Shown here: positions 24,818 through 36,283 of the stretch, piece after piece
Layout: each line of letters begins with the position of its first letter
Numbering within the stretch: position 1 is the first letter of the stretch
Assembly: GCF_002878395.1 (NCBI RefSeq)
Contig: NC_061114.1
Location: 165,791,898-165,855,897, forward strand
DNA: 64,000 bases
Reading direction: 5' to 3'
DNA from: Capsicum annuum
Taxonomy: Eukaryota; Streptophyta; Magnoliopsida; Solanales; Solanaceae
Notes under the pieces: generated by a model
The model's input: only the letters and a program-made list of their open reading frames with translations
Told to the model about the DNA's origin: nothing
Databases searched by the model: none
Program-made: the position numbers and the translations under genes

Positions 24818-25100
24818 GTTAGTATATTATTTTAAAATTTTTTCCATTTCGTCTGTAACACTACTTAAAAATACATATTAGGTTACATTGAAATACATAT
24901 GATTTAACATATATGTATTTTTAAGTATTCAAAATATGATATAGTATACTACATCACATACTGTTGCATATACTATTAGATAACATTGTCTGCATGTAAC
25001 TAAACTTTAAGAATGCAATTTTAGATACACAAATCTTCTACATTAAAATAAAAAAAATGCATATGTATTTTTTACTTGCACACACTTTAATATTTAGTAT

Positions 25101-27518
25101 TGTCACACCCCTTTTCGCCTGCGGGAGTCGAGGTCAAAGGATTTTTTCAATTAAAGTAACGGTATTGAATAGGTATTAATTTTTATCATTTTTAGAGTCG
25201 CCACTTAAAATTGAGTTATGGTGTTCCAAGTCACCTTATTGAATCCCTAATCAAAAGAAAATAACTCTATGTTGGTCTATGAAAACAGAAGACTAGGTAA
25301 GGAATTCTGTTGACCGAGGGGAAGGTGTGAGGCACCCCTCGAGTCTCGTGGTTCTAGCACGGTCGCTTTATTGACTTATTCTTACTTAAACTATGTTGAT
25401 AACTTATGTTTGAAGACCTTGATTCACTCATTTGTAATGTCTAATAGTTGTCTATAACTCTTGTATTAAATCGATGAAAATCAATTTTAGAAAAATATTT
25501 GTCAAGGTATATTACCACATCCTTGAAGTTTTAAATGTCTCAGAAAGATGTGTATGCCGCATTTTTAATTGACACGAATATTTTAAACACGCCTAAACTT
25601 GCCTAGTGTAAAAGGCGTTGATTCATAAAATCGAGATTATTTTTATTGATTTTATCTTCTTATTTTATCTCATTTAATTTCTTAATATTTAATAGTATAA
25701 TAAAATTACAATAGAAGAATCTTTTAAAACATGGTTTAAACATATTATGACCTAAGGTATCGTAAACAAGAAAATAAAAAAATACCCTACAATTCAATAA
25801 TTTAAATATAATTAAATAAACAGTATATATCTATTTAAAAAAAAAAACGAAAGTTGTATTATCCAAATTAAAATTACATGTCGCCTTTTTAATCTTAAGT
25901 GAACATTTTTTGAAAATTTAATTTATAAGACTATAGAAATAATTTAAAACAATGACTAAAGATACTCTATTATAATTACACATGATAACATTTTATTATT
26001 ATTATTTGATTAATACATGTCAATATTTTAATAAAAAAACTGCAGAGTTTAAAAAGAAATTTTTATCTGATCTTAAATTATTCCAAACATATCAATTAAA
26101 ATCAAAAAAAAAAAATTGAATATAACTACTTCACAGATTAATGCCGAAAATAGTACTAATAACACTAAGAATCCTAATATAATAATAATAATATATATAT
26201 ATAATATAAAAACTTTCATTATTTCTCAAAAAATAAAAAAATAAAAAAAATCAATTATGAATAAGAGTAAATAACTTTAAAATTACAGATTTGTCTGTAT
26301 GTGCGCACATTTTATTATCCTCTCCGTGTGCATGATTTTTACGTGTGTGCATGCATATTTATCTATTTATTTTTTTTGGTTTATTACATGAATACACACT
26401 AATTACTTGTAAACTAACACAATTTACATCTTAAAACACAAATAACTTTAAATATTATCTCATTTTTAATTCAAAGTCAATCTAATTAACATTATTTCAA
26501 AAAATAACACACGAATTGTAAATAAAGACGTAGACACAAACTACATAAAAATAAAAAATTACACATAATAAATAATGTAAAAACACATAAGAATAACTTT
26601 AATCATGCTTCAATCAACTCAAAACTTATAAAATGGTATAAAATGGATAAGAACCTGAAAGATAAACTGATTAGAGAAAGTAAAACGATTTTCAGAAACT
26701 CGAACGGAACCTCAACTCATCGCGCTTCTATTTTTGTTTTCTTCCTGTTTTTTTCTTGTTTTATTGCATGCATTTTTTTTTCAAGTTTTGATTTCTCACT
26801 GTTTCCTTCTTTTCTTCTCTTTTATGTCCGTATATTTTTTTTAATCTCACGTCTCCTTTTTTGTCTACCTTCTCCTTTTTTCTCTCTTTGTTTTGTTGTT
26901 TTATTTTTCCACAAATATTTTTCCCTTCTTTCTCGTGTGTGTGTGTATTGTTTTTTTTCTTCCTTTTCAATGTTGTCCCCGTGTGTATTGTCTTGTGTGT
27001 GTAATATAGTGTGTAGGAGGCGTTGGGAAGTTGAGGGAGTTAAAGAGGTTGAGTGAAATATGGGGGTGGTTTGGTAGTTTAGGATAAGAAGAAATTTCAA
27101 ATTTTAATTTTTTTTTAAAAGACAATAATAATAATAATAATAATAAATAAAAATAATAAATAAATCAAATATTAATAAAAAATATAACAATAACTAATTA
27201 ATTTTTATATTTAAGACAATACAATAAAATTTCTGAAATAGTTAAAAATAAATATAATTAAGATATACTAAAACTACTAATTTTTTAAAAAAATTTAAAA
27301 ATAAAATATTTTTAAAATTTTTGTATTATTTTTTTTTTAAAAATGGAATAAAATAAAAATAAACATCTCAAAAATTAAATTTATTTATTTTTTATTCTTT
27401 TTAACTAAAAATTTATTAAAAAAATAAGAATTTAAATAATATTGAACCAAATATAAATATTTAATATCAAAAATGTATATATATTAAACTCGGGGAGGTT
27501 CAAAATCACGTGTCTACA
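25101..27518 (-). repeat. 3' LTR of the Tat-like element
   Basis: In + orientation it runs TGTCACACCCC...GTGTCTACA. It aligns along its length with 35171-37574, including the AGTCGCCACTT block at ~25194 and a pyrimidine-rich tract at 26720-26990. The (AAT) run at ~26180 is much shorter than its counterpart in the other LTR. Open frames inside the pyrimidine tract are not genes. Confidence 0.92.
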
Positions 27519-27536
27519 TTTTGCCCCTCTTTTTTT
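27519..27536 (-). other. Polypurine tract
   Basis: On the sense (minus) strand an uninterrupted A/G-rich run (one C) touches the LTR start TGTAGACACG, the position expected for priming second-strand synthesis. Confidence 0.85.
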
Positions 27537-28035
27537 GAAATCTCGAAGAGTTTTCATACAAAGAAGTAGACAAAAAGATGATTTTTGACTCTCCGATTAT
27601 TCTAAAAGTAAGGATAAAATAAAATAAAAATGTGACTGAGTCCTAATTTTGGACCGCCTACATATCCCGATTTTAAGGAAATCAGGTCACATGTAGTTCA
27701 ATGAGGTAAAATGGTGAGACAGTGAGTTAGAGTTCAAGTCAAGTTCCGTCGAGTTTTTGGTTCACGTCATTCTGCTTTTACATTGAACTGAATAATAAAA
27801 AAAATGAAATAAAGATACAAGTGAAAGATCATATCTATGCTGCTTTTTTTTTAATCTTGACTTGAATCTTTCTGACTTCTCAAATGGTAAGATAGTCATT
27901 ATCCTGAGTTAAACTTGATACATGAAATGTTTCTCATCGTTGGCTTTTGGCATTAGAAGGAAACTTGACAATTGATTTATTCTTCATATTTTCTTCTAGC
28001 TTGGACTTGAAAATCTTCACCCTATTCTTCAGGCG
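27537..28035 (-). other. Non-coding interior next to the PPT
   Basis: No gene. It contains one copy of the dyad motif (27651-27699: CTACATATCCCG...GTAGTTC), about 130 bp from the PPT. Confidence 0.6.
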
Positions 28036-28650
28036 GTCTCCAATGCCACTTGAATTACCAAAATAAGGAAGTACATCTCAATGTCACTTGAATTATCAAA
28101 CCAAGGAAATGCGTCTCCTTACCAATGTTGCTTGAATTACCAAAATAAGGAAGTGTGTTTCCTTATCTATGCCATTTGAATTACCCAAACAAGGAAGTGC
28201 GTCTCCTTACAAATATCTCTTGAATTACCCAAAACAAGGAAATGTGTGTCCTAACAAATGTCTCTTTAATTATCCAAACAAGGAAGTGCGTCTTCTTACA
28301 AATGTTGTTTGAATTGTCCAATCAAGGAAGTGCGTCTCCTTACAAATGTCGCTTGAATTACCCAAACAAGGAAGTGCATCTCCTTACCAATGCCACTTGA
28401 ATTACCCAAATTAGGAAGTGTGTCTCCTTACAAATGCCGCTTGAATTACCCAAATCAGGAAGTGCGTCTCCCCACAAATGTTGCTTGAATTGTCCAAACG
28501 AAGAAGTGTGTCTCCTTACAAATGTCGCTTAAATTACCAAACAAAGAAATATGTCTCCCCACAAATGTTTCTTGAATTACCAAATAAGGAAGTGTGTCTC
28601 CTTACAAATGTTGCTTGAATTACCAAACAAGGAAGTGTGTCTCCCCACGA
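28036..28650. repeat. 44-bp tandem array, about 14 units, each a small hairpin
   Basis: Each unit is 43-45 bp. It consists of a (A)AATG(T/C)(T/C)(G/A)CTTGAATTACC segment followed by AAGGAAGTGCGTCTCCTT. The latter is a dyad, AAGGA...TCCTT, with an AGTGCGTC loop. The array starts near 28036 and ends in GAATGCTGC near 28660. It is transcribed, if at all, as part of the retrotransposon RNA downstream of gag. Confidence 0.85.
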
Positions 28651-28659
28651 ATGCTGCTT

Positions 28660-29100
28660 TGAGAAATTACGGCCTTTGATGTTTAGGATTTGAAATCATT
28701 GATTTGAAGGTAACATGTGTTCCTGAATAATGAACTAACTACAAAAATCATGATCGACGTCACCGAAAACTCGAACAGGAATTTACTTCAACACTCGATT
28801 TACAACTCTTTCTTTTCTTCAACTTGTTCTTCAGGCGAACTCCTGGATTTCCTTTTCTAATTTTTTAAAATATGTTTCTGAACTCAAAATAAAAGGTGAA
28901 ACATGAAAATAACATTTCATTCTTCAGGAGGGTCCTGAGCAGAAATTAAAATTCAATAAATACGAACAAAATTTTTGCCCTAGTTTGTACTAGAAAATTT
29001 TGTGAGCGTCATCTGATTACAGTTTTTGAAAAGTACAGAAAGAGTGTGAATCAAAACCCTGCTCAAGAAATGCGTCTCGTCAGAGTAAAACTGATGACCA
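28660..29100. other. Non-coding spacer between the two hairpin arrays
   Basis: No gene or strong repeat is visible. A degenerate hairpin-like unit (CTCAAGAAATGCGTCTCGT) at about 29063 shows the second array fading in. Confidence 0.5.
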
Positions 29101-29103
29101 AAA

Positions 29104-29610
29104 TTAGGAAGTGTGTCTCCTAAGAATTAAATTGAAGGACTCAACTAGAAAGTGCGTCTTCTAGGAGTGAATATTCAAGTTAGGAAGTGCTTCACCTAAT
29201 AAAGGAAAACTGACTTATTCAAACTAGGAAGTGCGTCTCCTAGGGGTTAAATAAAATGACTCGACTAGAAAGTGCGTCTTCTAGTAGTGAATGTTCAAAT
29301 TAGGAAATGTTTCACCTAACAAATGAAAACTGACTTATTCAGACTAAGAAGTGCGTCTCCTAGAGATTAAATGAAATGACTCAACTAGAAAGTGTGTCTT
29401 CTAGGAATGATGGTTCAAGTTAGGAAGTGAGTTATCTAAAAAATAAAACTGACTTATTCAGACTAGGAAGTGAGTCTCCTAGGGGTTGAATAAAATGACT
29501 CAACTAGAAAGTGTGTCTTCTAGGAGTGATAGTTCAAGTTAGGAAGTCCATTACCTAACAAATAAAACTTGAATTATCCAAATTAGGAAGTGCTCTCCTA
29601 GGGATTGAAT
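29104..29610. repeat. ~120-bp composite tandem array with three hairpins per unit
   Basis: About four units each contain three dyads with a similar loop: CTAGGA-AGTGCGTC-TCCTAG, CTAGAA-AGTGCGTC-TTCTAG, and TTAGGAAGTGCTTCACCTAA-like. Examples are 29104-29123, 29145-29164, 29180-29199 and 29224-29243. Arms change between dyads in a paired way while the loop stays almost constant. Confidence 0.85.
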
Positions 29611-31868
29611 TTTTACCATAATTTGATTATCAAACCTGTGTAGCAACATTGCTTCCTACATATATGGAAATGAGGCATTGCATCCCTTGATATTTATACT
29701 CTGAAGTTCTTGATTTGAAAGTAGCATATTTCCTGTTTCATCAAAGAAAATTTTGTGAGTTCAAAAATATGGTGGCAGGTTTGTGGCTTTAGCTTTCGTG
29801 TCAATCACTCTTGCCCTCATCATATTTAACCTTGCTTCTAACCATTAGCATTCTTCACCAACTTGATGCATCATTAACCCAAACTCATATTATCAAAAGT
29901 GACTTTGAAACAAACATAGTATTTCTGCTTTGCCATGCTCCTCAAATAAACCCTTTGAACCCTGGTATTTCCATGACTTCCCAGACTCGTATGTTGACAA
30001 AACTTCCTGTATGCCTTATTTTGGCTCACAATCATGTCTCTTTCATGTGTTGGCTTTTTATCTTGCTTTGTGCAATTGAAGAAGCTAGTAGCCAGTTTTA
30101 AAATCTTTTCTCACTTGTTATGACACGGACTTGACTCAAAGACATGAGAAAATGATAATAATTTTTATTTGATGACAAAGATACCATAAATCAAAAATAG
30201 AAAAATAAAAAGAAAAGAAAAAAATAATAGGCATTTTTTTAAAAGACAGAAGAAAACTTATTTGGGTGTGGTAGCCGATTCCAGCAATCATGACATGCAT
30301 TTTGAATTAAACAACCTAATCTACCCATACTAATCAATACAACTCTTTTCCACTTATTGAGTTTGAAATGGAATCAATCTTGAATATGCTCCCTCTAGAT
30401 CAAAATCCTCTTTCGGCTAATGGCACCTCAGTGGACTTTTGCCAACGCCTATCTCATTTTTATTTTTTTTTTCATCTCACTGTTGCCTTATGGTGCCCAA
30501 AATGGTTTTCACCAATAAGACTCTCTCATTTTTACTCATTTATTTTTTCATTCATTTTTTTTTTAAATAATGTCCAACATACGAAACATCATGCACCCAT
30601 AACATATTTAGCCTTCACATTCTCAAAGATCGATCTGAAGGTCTTTCTTTAATTGTAACTTGGCTTTGAAAAAGGTTAGAAAGAAATGAAGGTACGTGGC
30701 TCAAAAATTTACATAATATTGGGTGAAACATTCAACTTTTGGAATTGATTTTTTTATAAAGAAAATAAATTTTGTCCCAGTTTCATTTCATTCTGGGTAA
30801 TTGAATTTTCTTTTCGTTGGACCGAACCCCAAAGAAGGGCTGCCTATGTATCTTGTGATAACAAGAATCAGGTCAAACGTAGTTCAGACATCTTGTTCTT
30901 TTGCTTGATTTTTTTCTGGACTTTTCTTTATTTTTTTTTAGAGAGAGATATTTTCTCCGACTCCATTTTTTCTTGACACTTTTCTGACTCTATTCTTTTT
31001 CTTGACACATTTTTTTTAAAAAAAAAAAATTTCAAACTCTATTTTGATTCCAAAAGAGGGATATAAAAGAAATAAAACAAAAGCTCAAAAGGGATAACAA
31101 AAGATGACACAACATTTGGATAGCAAAATGAAATGTCTTCGTCATATCAATCCTTAAAAACGCAAGTACATAACATGCAATCTAGGAATGGAACATGAAG
31201 ATTATACACCTCTTTTCAATATTAGCCGTGACTAAGCACATGCACGTGTGTCACTTCTTTTAAACTTGTAAATCATACAGGTCTACTTTTATTATACTTT
31301 TCTCACAACAGATGACTTGTTTTTTTTTTTAGCTAACTTTCTTTTGCTTCTTCTGACAATAGAAACAATATATCCTCTATTTGATCTCATTCAAAAATAC
31401 TTGAGTTGAACCTTCTCATTGAAGATAAAGTCATTTTTTATTCGCAAAGTGATTGCCTCAAAACACCCAAGTGAGGATGTAACTTGGCCCAAAACATCTC
31501 AACACTTTACATATTTTTCTTACATATTTTTTTTTAACTCTAGGTTCTTGATCGAATGTTTAAGCATTACATTGGGTTTTAAGATCTGGCTGAAAATTCA
31601 ACATGCTTATCGTATTACCAGAATCACCATAGAAAGAGCTCTTTGAAGAAAAAAAGTACAATATATATTGAGAAATAAAAACAAAAAGGATACATATTTT
31701 GTAGACAAAAAGATAGAAGGGTTTGAACAAAAATGATAAGAAAATCAGACTAGATATGTCCTAAACTACAACCCTAAAATAATTTGGGTAACAGAAAAAA
31801 AAATAAAACAAACTACTAGACCTCTCCCTAGTAGGGAGAGGGGTGACTTCTCAATTTCTCAGCCCGAC
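29611..31868 (-). other. Non-coding interior downstream of gag
   Basis: This is where protease and polymerase genes would be expected in a full element, but no conserved motif is seen. Small open frames (29811-30101, 30368-30652 on the + strand) are antisense to the element and unrecognised. One dyad motif copy is at 30823-30887, and poly-T/poly-A runs occur at 30900-31030. Confidence 0.5.
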
Positions 31869-33708
31869 AACTTAGCCACTGATTTGCATATCAACGTGAC
31901 TAGAGCTTCCATCACGATCAACATCCTGCACCATAATCAATTTATCTTGAATCATTCTTTCTATTTCTCTTTTCAAAGCACGACAATCTTCAGTACTATG
32001 ACCCTGAACATCAGAAAGATATACACATCGTACATTAGGGTCAAAGTTTCTTGATTGTGGGTCAGAGGTATACCCAAGAAGAGGAGTGATCATGTCTTTT
32101 TGTCTCAATTTCTGGAATAAAATGGTATATGATTCTCTAATTGGTGTAAAACTATCCCTTAGCTTTTACCTCTTTTCATTATTTGGCTTAGAGCAAAAAT
32201 CAATTCTTAAGGGGCTTGGGTATGTTTGGGGAATTGGAGAATGATTTTAAGGGGTTGGTGCACGTCATTACGGGTAAGAAGGAGTCCGAACATATGGTTG
32301 TGCATTATAGATAGAATACTGAGGAGATGGAATGGAATATAATAGATTTTGTGGTGGAGCATAGTGTCGTAGATGGTTATATGGGTCTTGAACATAAATT
32401 TGGGACTGAGATTGTGCGTAAGGGTGACGCACACCTCTCCAATTTTGCCGTGGACCTGGTATAATAGTTGCTACATCCTCTTTTCTTTTGTTTCCACCAA
32501 AGCTTCCTGAACCACTTTGAATTGCTTGTGTTGTTGCTTTTAAAGCGGCTTGGCTGATAATCTTTTCGAACTTAATTCCACTCTCTACCATCTCTCCAAT
32601 TTTAATGACCACGATAAATATGTTTCCAATAGTAGAAAGCAAATGATGAAAATAATTAGGTTCTTGTGCCTGTAGAAAGATATCAATCATTTCAGACTCT
32701 TTTATCGATGGTCTGACTCTTGCAGCCTGTTCTCTCCATCTGATAGCATAATCTCAAAAAATTTCAGTTGTCTTCTTTCTCATATTAGTCAGTGTGTTAC
32801 GATCTGGGACAATCTCGATGTTATATTAAAACTGTTGAATAAAATCCCGAGCTATGTTATCCCACACGTGCCAACGGGAAATGTCTTGGTCAATAAACCA
32901 TTCAGAAGCTACCCCTTCGAAGCTTTCTCCGAAGTAAGCCATGAGCAATTCTTCTTTTTTAAGTGAGCTACAGGATCGTCATTACCTTCATATTTGTCAA
33001 ACTTTGGCATTTTGAACCCCAACGGTAAATGGACATCAGGAAACATACACAAATCCTTGTATGAAACACTCTTTGGTCCTGCCAATGCTTGCATATTTCT
33101 CATACTCTGCTCCAAGCTTCTTACTTTCCTAGCCATCTCATCTTGTTCCTCATTTTTAACAATATTTTCAATCATGATAGGAGAATCGTGTTGATGAGCA
33201 TGATAATGTGGATTTTGAAGTTTGAAAGTCATTTCAGGAGAATACAACAGATCATGACTCGGTTCCCCCATATTCTTCTGTGTTGTCGATTGAAGACCCA
33301 CAGTACTGGTGCTACAGAAGTGAAAAATGGGTTATTTGTGACAAACGGATTTGGTGGGCCCATTGTAGAAATACCTATAGCACTAGACACATTATCATAT
33401 GGGTCGAATCCAGGCGGGTAAAATGGATCGCTAGTTTGAGCTTTAGCAGGATTTGGATCACTCATATTTGTAAGTCCAGGGATTGAGGAAGGCGGCACTT
33501 TTCCATTTAACCAAGCTTGGTACAGTTCCGTCATCTGTTGTTTCAATAACTTAACCTCTTCCATTGATGCTAATTCTGGTGAAATCAACTGATTTTGCTT
33601 CTCCTCACTGTCATACCCTACACCCTCATTGCGGGTCATTTTTCTTTTTTCCTTGTATCTGGTGTTGTACGGATGTGATGCCAATTTAAATAACAAACCA
33701 ACCACCAA
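31869..33708 (-). pseudogene. gag of the Tat-like retrotransposon
   Basis: The minus-strand product would be the capsid/nucleocapsid precursor that packages element RNA. The N-terminal part (33708-33290) is acidic, with a leucine-rich segment (LLKQQMTELYQAWL) and a Pro-rich FYPPGFDPYD. After a one-base frameshift it continues with a coiled-coil-like stretch and the capsid motif LPLGFKMPKFDKYEGNDDP. A short deletion near 32960 joins HLKK to EELLMAYFGES. Stops occur near 32830 and 32756. The distal part (32690-32270) is Gln/Pro/Tyr-rich, and a zinc-knuckle remnant CVYLSDVQGHSTEDC lies near 32000-32050; a Cys-x2-His is expected there and its His is now Leu. It cannot encode a full protein. Confidence 0.85.
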
Positions 33709-35147
33709 CTACTTTATCTTTCTGTTATCAAGTAGCAAACGGGTGAGTGTTATATATTTAACACATTATAATGTCACGTTGTATGTTATGCTTCTAAATG
33801 CATTTTCCAACCTATTAGGGAAGATTTTATGTTTCATCCCGGCTTTCTAGGTTCAATTTTTTGAAAAATTTTGATCGAACCCTTTAGAGGGTTGCCTACG
33901 TATCATGCCAAGACATGAATCAGATCTTGTGTAGTTCAAAAAAATTGAAGATACGAAGAAATATACTTTTTTTATTATTATTATTTGAAATATGAGAAAC
34001 AAATTTTTTATTTTTGAATAACATTTTTAATTTTTGAAAAAAAAAAATCTTTTTTTTTTGGAAGGAAAGACATCCAATTTTTTTAAGATCACCGAATCCA
34101 TTGAGGACTACCTACGTATCTCATTAAAATGAGAATCAGGTGTGCGTAGTTCTTGAAAATTATGTCGTACAAAACTCAGCCTCAAGACCCCTAAAGGTTC
34201 AGGGCTGTTAAGATTTATTTATATTTTCTATTTTCTAAAAACTTAACCTCATGATCCCTAAAGATTCAGGGCTATTAAGATATATAAAAATATAAAAATT
34301 AGACTTGAAGAGTAGGAAAACTATTATAAAAGTAATCATATTTTCAAAATATTCCCTAACAAATCTATGAATAATTTTTTCAAAAGATAGGATCGTATCC
34401 TGGGAAAGACTTCCTACGTATCTCACAAAGATGTGAGAATCAAACCCACGTAGTTCATGAAGACTGTAAAACCATGTTACTAAAATTTTCCCTTCTTTTA
34501 ATTTTTTTCTTTGAAAAAATGATTCACTAAATGTGAGGATAATTTAGTCTCTTGCATTTTAAATTTGCCTAAAGCTAATCACCAAACAAATAGTCTTCCA
34601 AACAAATGTCAAAGAGCACGTAGGATGCACATGTTGGTCTTTAGAAAGTAGGTTACCTGTCCTAGACAGACCCGGCTCCTATTCCAACTCCCGCTAAGTC
34701 AAATGCATATGATGCAAATAAAGCGGCACCTAATAGGGATAACCTGATTCTGAGTTTTCAGTTCTTCTAAGTTTAAGCCTAATAGGGATAGGTGTCTTGA
34801 CTGGCTTACCCGAACGGACACTCGAGTCGGGGAGGGACAACTTGGTCGGTAGCAAGGCAACACCGCCTTCGTTGTCGATCCGAAGCCCGTCTAACATGTG
34901 TGACTATAATCATTCACCAGGTACCTTGACACTCTGGCTATCTCAAAAAAAAGTAGGATGCATGCGCTGCATTTCTTGTATCCTATTTCAGAGACTCAGA
35001 GAAGGTACGCAAGAGAAGACAGTACATAATACAAATCAATCAATATCAAAGCGGTAAATAAGCAACAAGTAGTACATAAGGCCAACAAACACAATATAAA
35101 ATAATTAAATCAAGTAAAGTCAATATCAAAATCTCAAATTCTTATTA
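33709..35147 (-). promoter_or_regulatory. 5' leader of the Tat-like element with three dyad motifs
   Basis: Untranslated leader between the PBS and gag. Three copies of the CTACGTATC dyad motif lie at 33875-33937, 34092-34152 and 34391-34457. Their position just upstream of gag is where packaging or dimerisation signals sit in other retroelements; that role is inference. The region 34660-35060 has a short open frame on the + strand that I do not regard as a gene. Confidence 0.55.
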
Positions 35148-35166
35148 TTCCCCAGTGGAGTCACCA
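35148..35166 (-). other. Primer-binding site
   Basis: The minus strand reads TGGTGACTCCACTGGGGAA four bases after the LTR end GGTGTGACA. It begins TGG, as expected for pairing with a tRNA CCA end. A tRNA-Arg primer is reported for Ogre-type elements; I cannot confirm the tRNA here. Confidence 0.8.
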
Positions 35167-35170
35167 AAGA

Positions 35171-36230
35171 TGTCACACCCCTTTTTCGCCTGCGGGAGTC
35201 GAGGTCGAAGGGTTTTTCCAATTAAAGTGACAGTATTTAATAGGGATTAATTTTTATCATTTTTAGAGTCGCCACTTGGAATTGAGTTATGGTGTTCCAA
35301 GTCACCGTATTGAATCTCTAATCAAAAGTAAATGACTCTTTGTTGGTCTGCGAAAACAGAAAACTAGGTAAGGAATTCTGCTGACTAAGGGGAAGGTGTG
35401 AGGCACCCCTCGAGTCCCGTGGTTCTATCACGATCGCTTTATTGACTTATCCTTACTTAAACTATTTTGATAACTTATGTTTGAAGGCCTTGATTCACTC
35501 ATTTTTAATGTCTAATAGTTGTCTATAATTCTTGTATTAAATCAGTGAAAATTAATTTTAGAAAAATATTTGTCAAGGTGCATTACTGCATCCTTGAAGT
35601 TTTAAATGTCTCAGAAAGATGTGTATGCCGCATTCTTAATTGATACGAATATTTTAAACGCGCCTAAACTTGCCTAGTGTTAAAGGCGTTGATTCATAAA
35701 ATCGAGACTATTTTTATTGATTTTATCTTCTTATTTTATCTCATTTAATTTCTTAATATTTAATAGTATAATAAAATTGCAATAGAAGAATCTTTTAAAA
35801 CATAGTTTAAACATATGACCTAAGGTATCGTAGACAAGAAAATAAACAATTACCCTACAATTCAATAATTTAAATATAATTAAATAAACAGTATATATCT
35901 ATTTAAAAAAAATGAAATTTGTATTATCCAATTTAAAATTACATGTAGCCTTTTTAATCTTCAGTGAAAATTTTTTGAAAATTTAATTTATAATGACTAT
36001 AGAAATAATTTAAAACAATGACTAAAGATACTCTATTATAATTACACATGATAACATTTTATTATTATTATTTGATTAATACATGTCAATATTTAAAAAA
36101 AAATTGCAGAGTTTAAAATGAATTTTTTATCTAATCTTAAATTATTCCAAACATATCAATAAAAAAAAATTGAATATAACTACTTCACAAATTAATGCCG
36201 AAAATAGTACTAATAACACTAAGAATCCTA

Positions 36231-36283
<53 letters not shown>

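Noticed and set aside
26643..27100. Hydrophobic or Lys-rich open frames, repeated at 36700-37168
   Set aside because: They lie in the pyrimidine-rich tract of both LTRs and are compositional artefacts.
28036..28650. Regular 44-bp repeats as a CRISPR-like array
   Set aside because: Units are contiguous and diverged without unique spacers, and the context is a plant retrotransposon.
32994..33486. Plus-strand open frames opposite gag
   Set aside because: They are antisense shadows of the decayed gag reading frames.
34797..35057. Plus-strand 86-aa open frame near the PBS
   Set aside because: It is antisense to the retroelement leader and has no recognisable motif.
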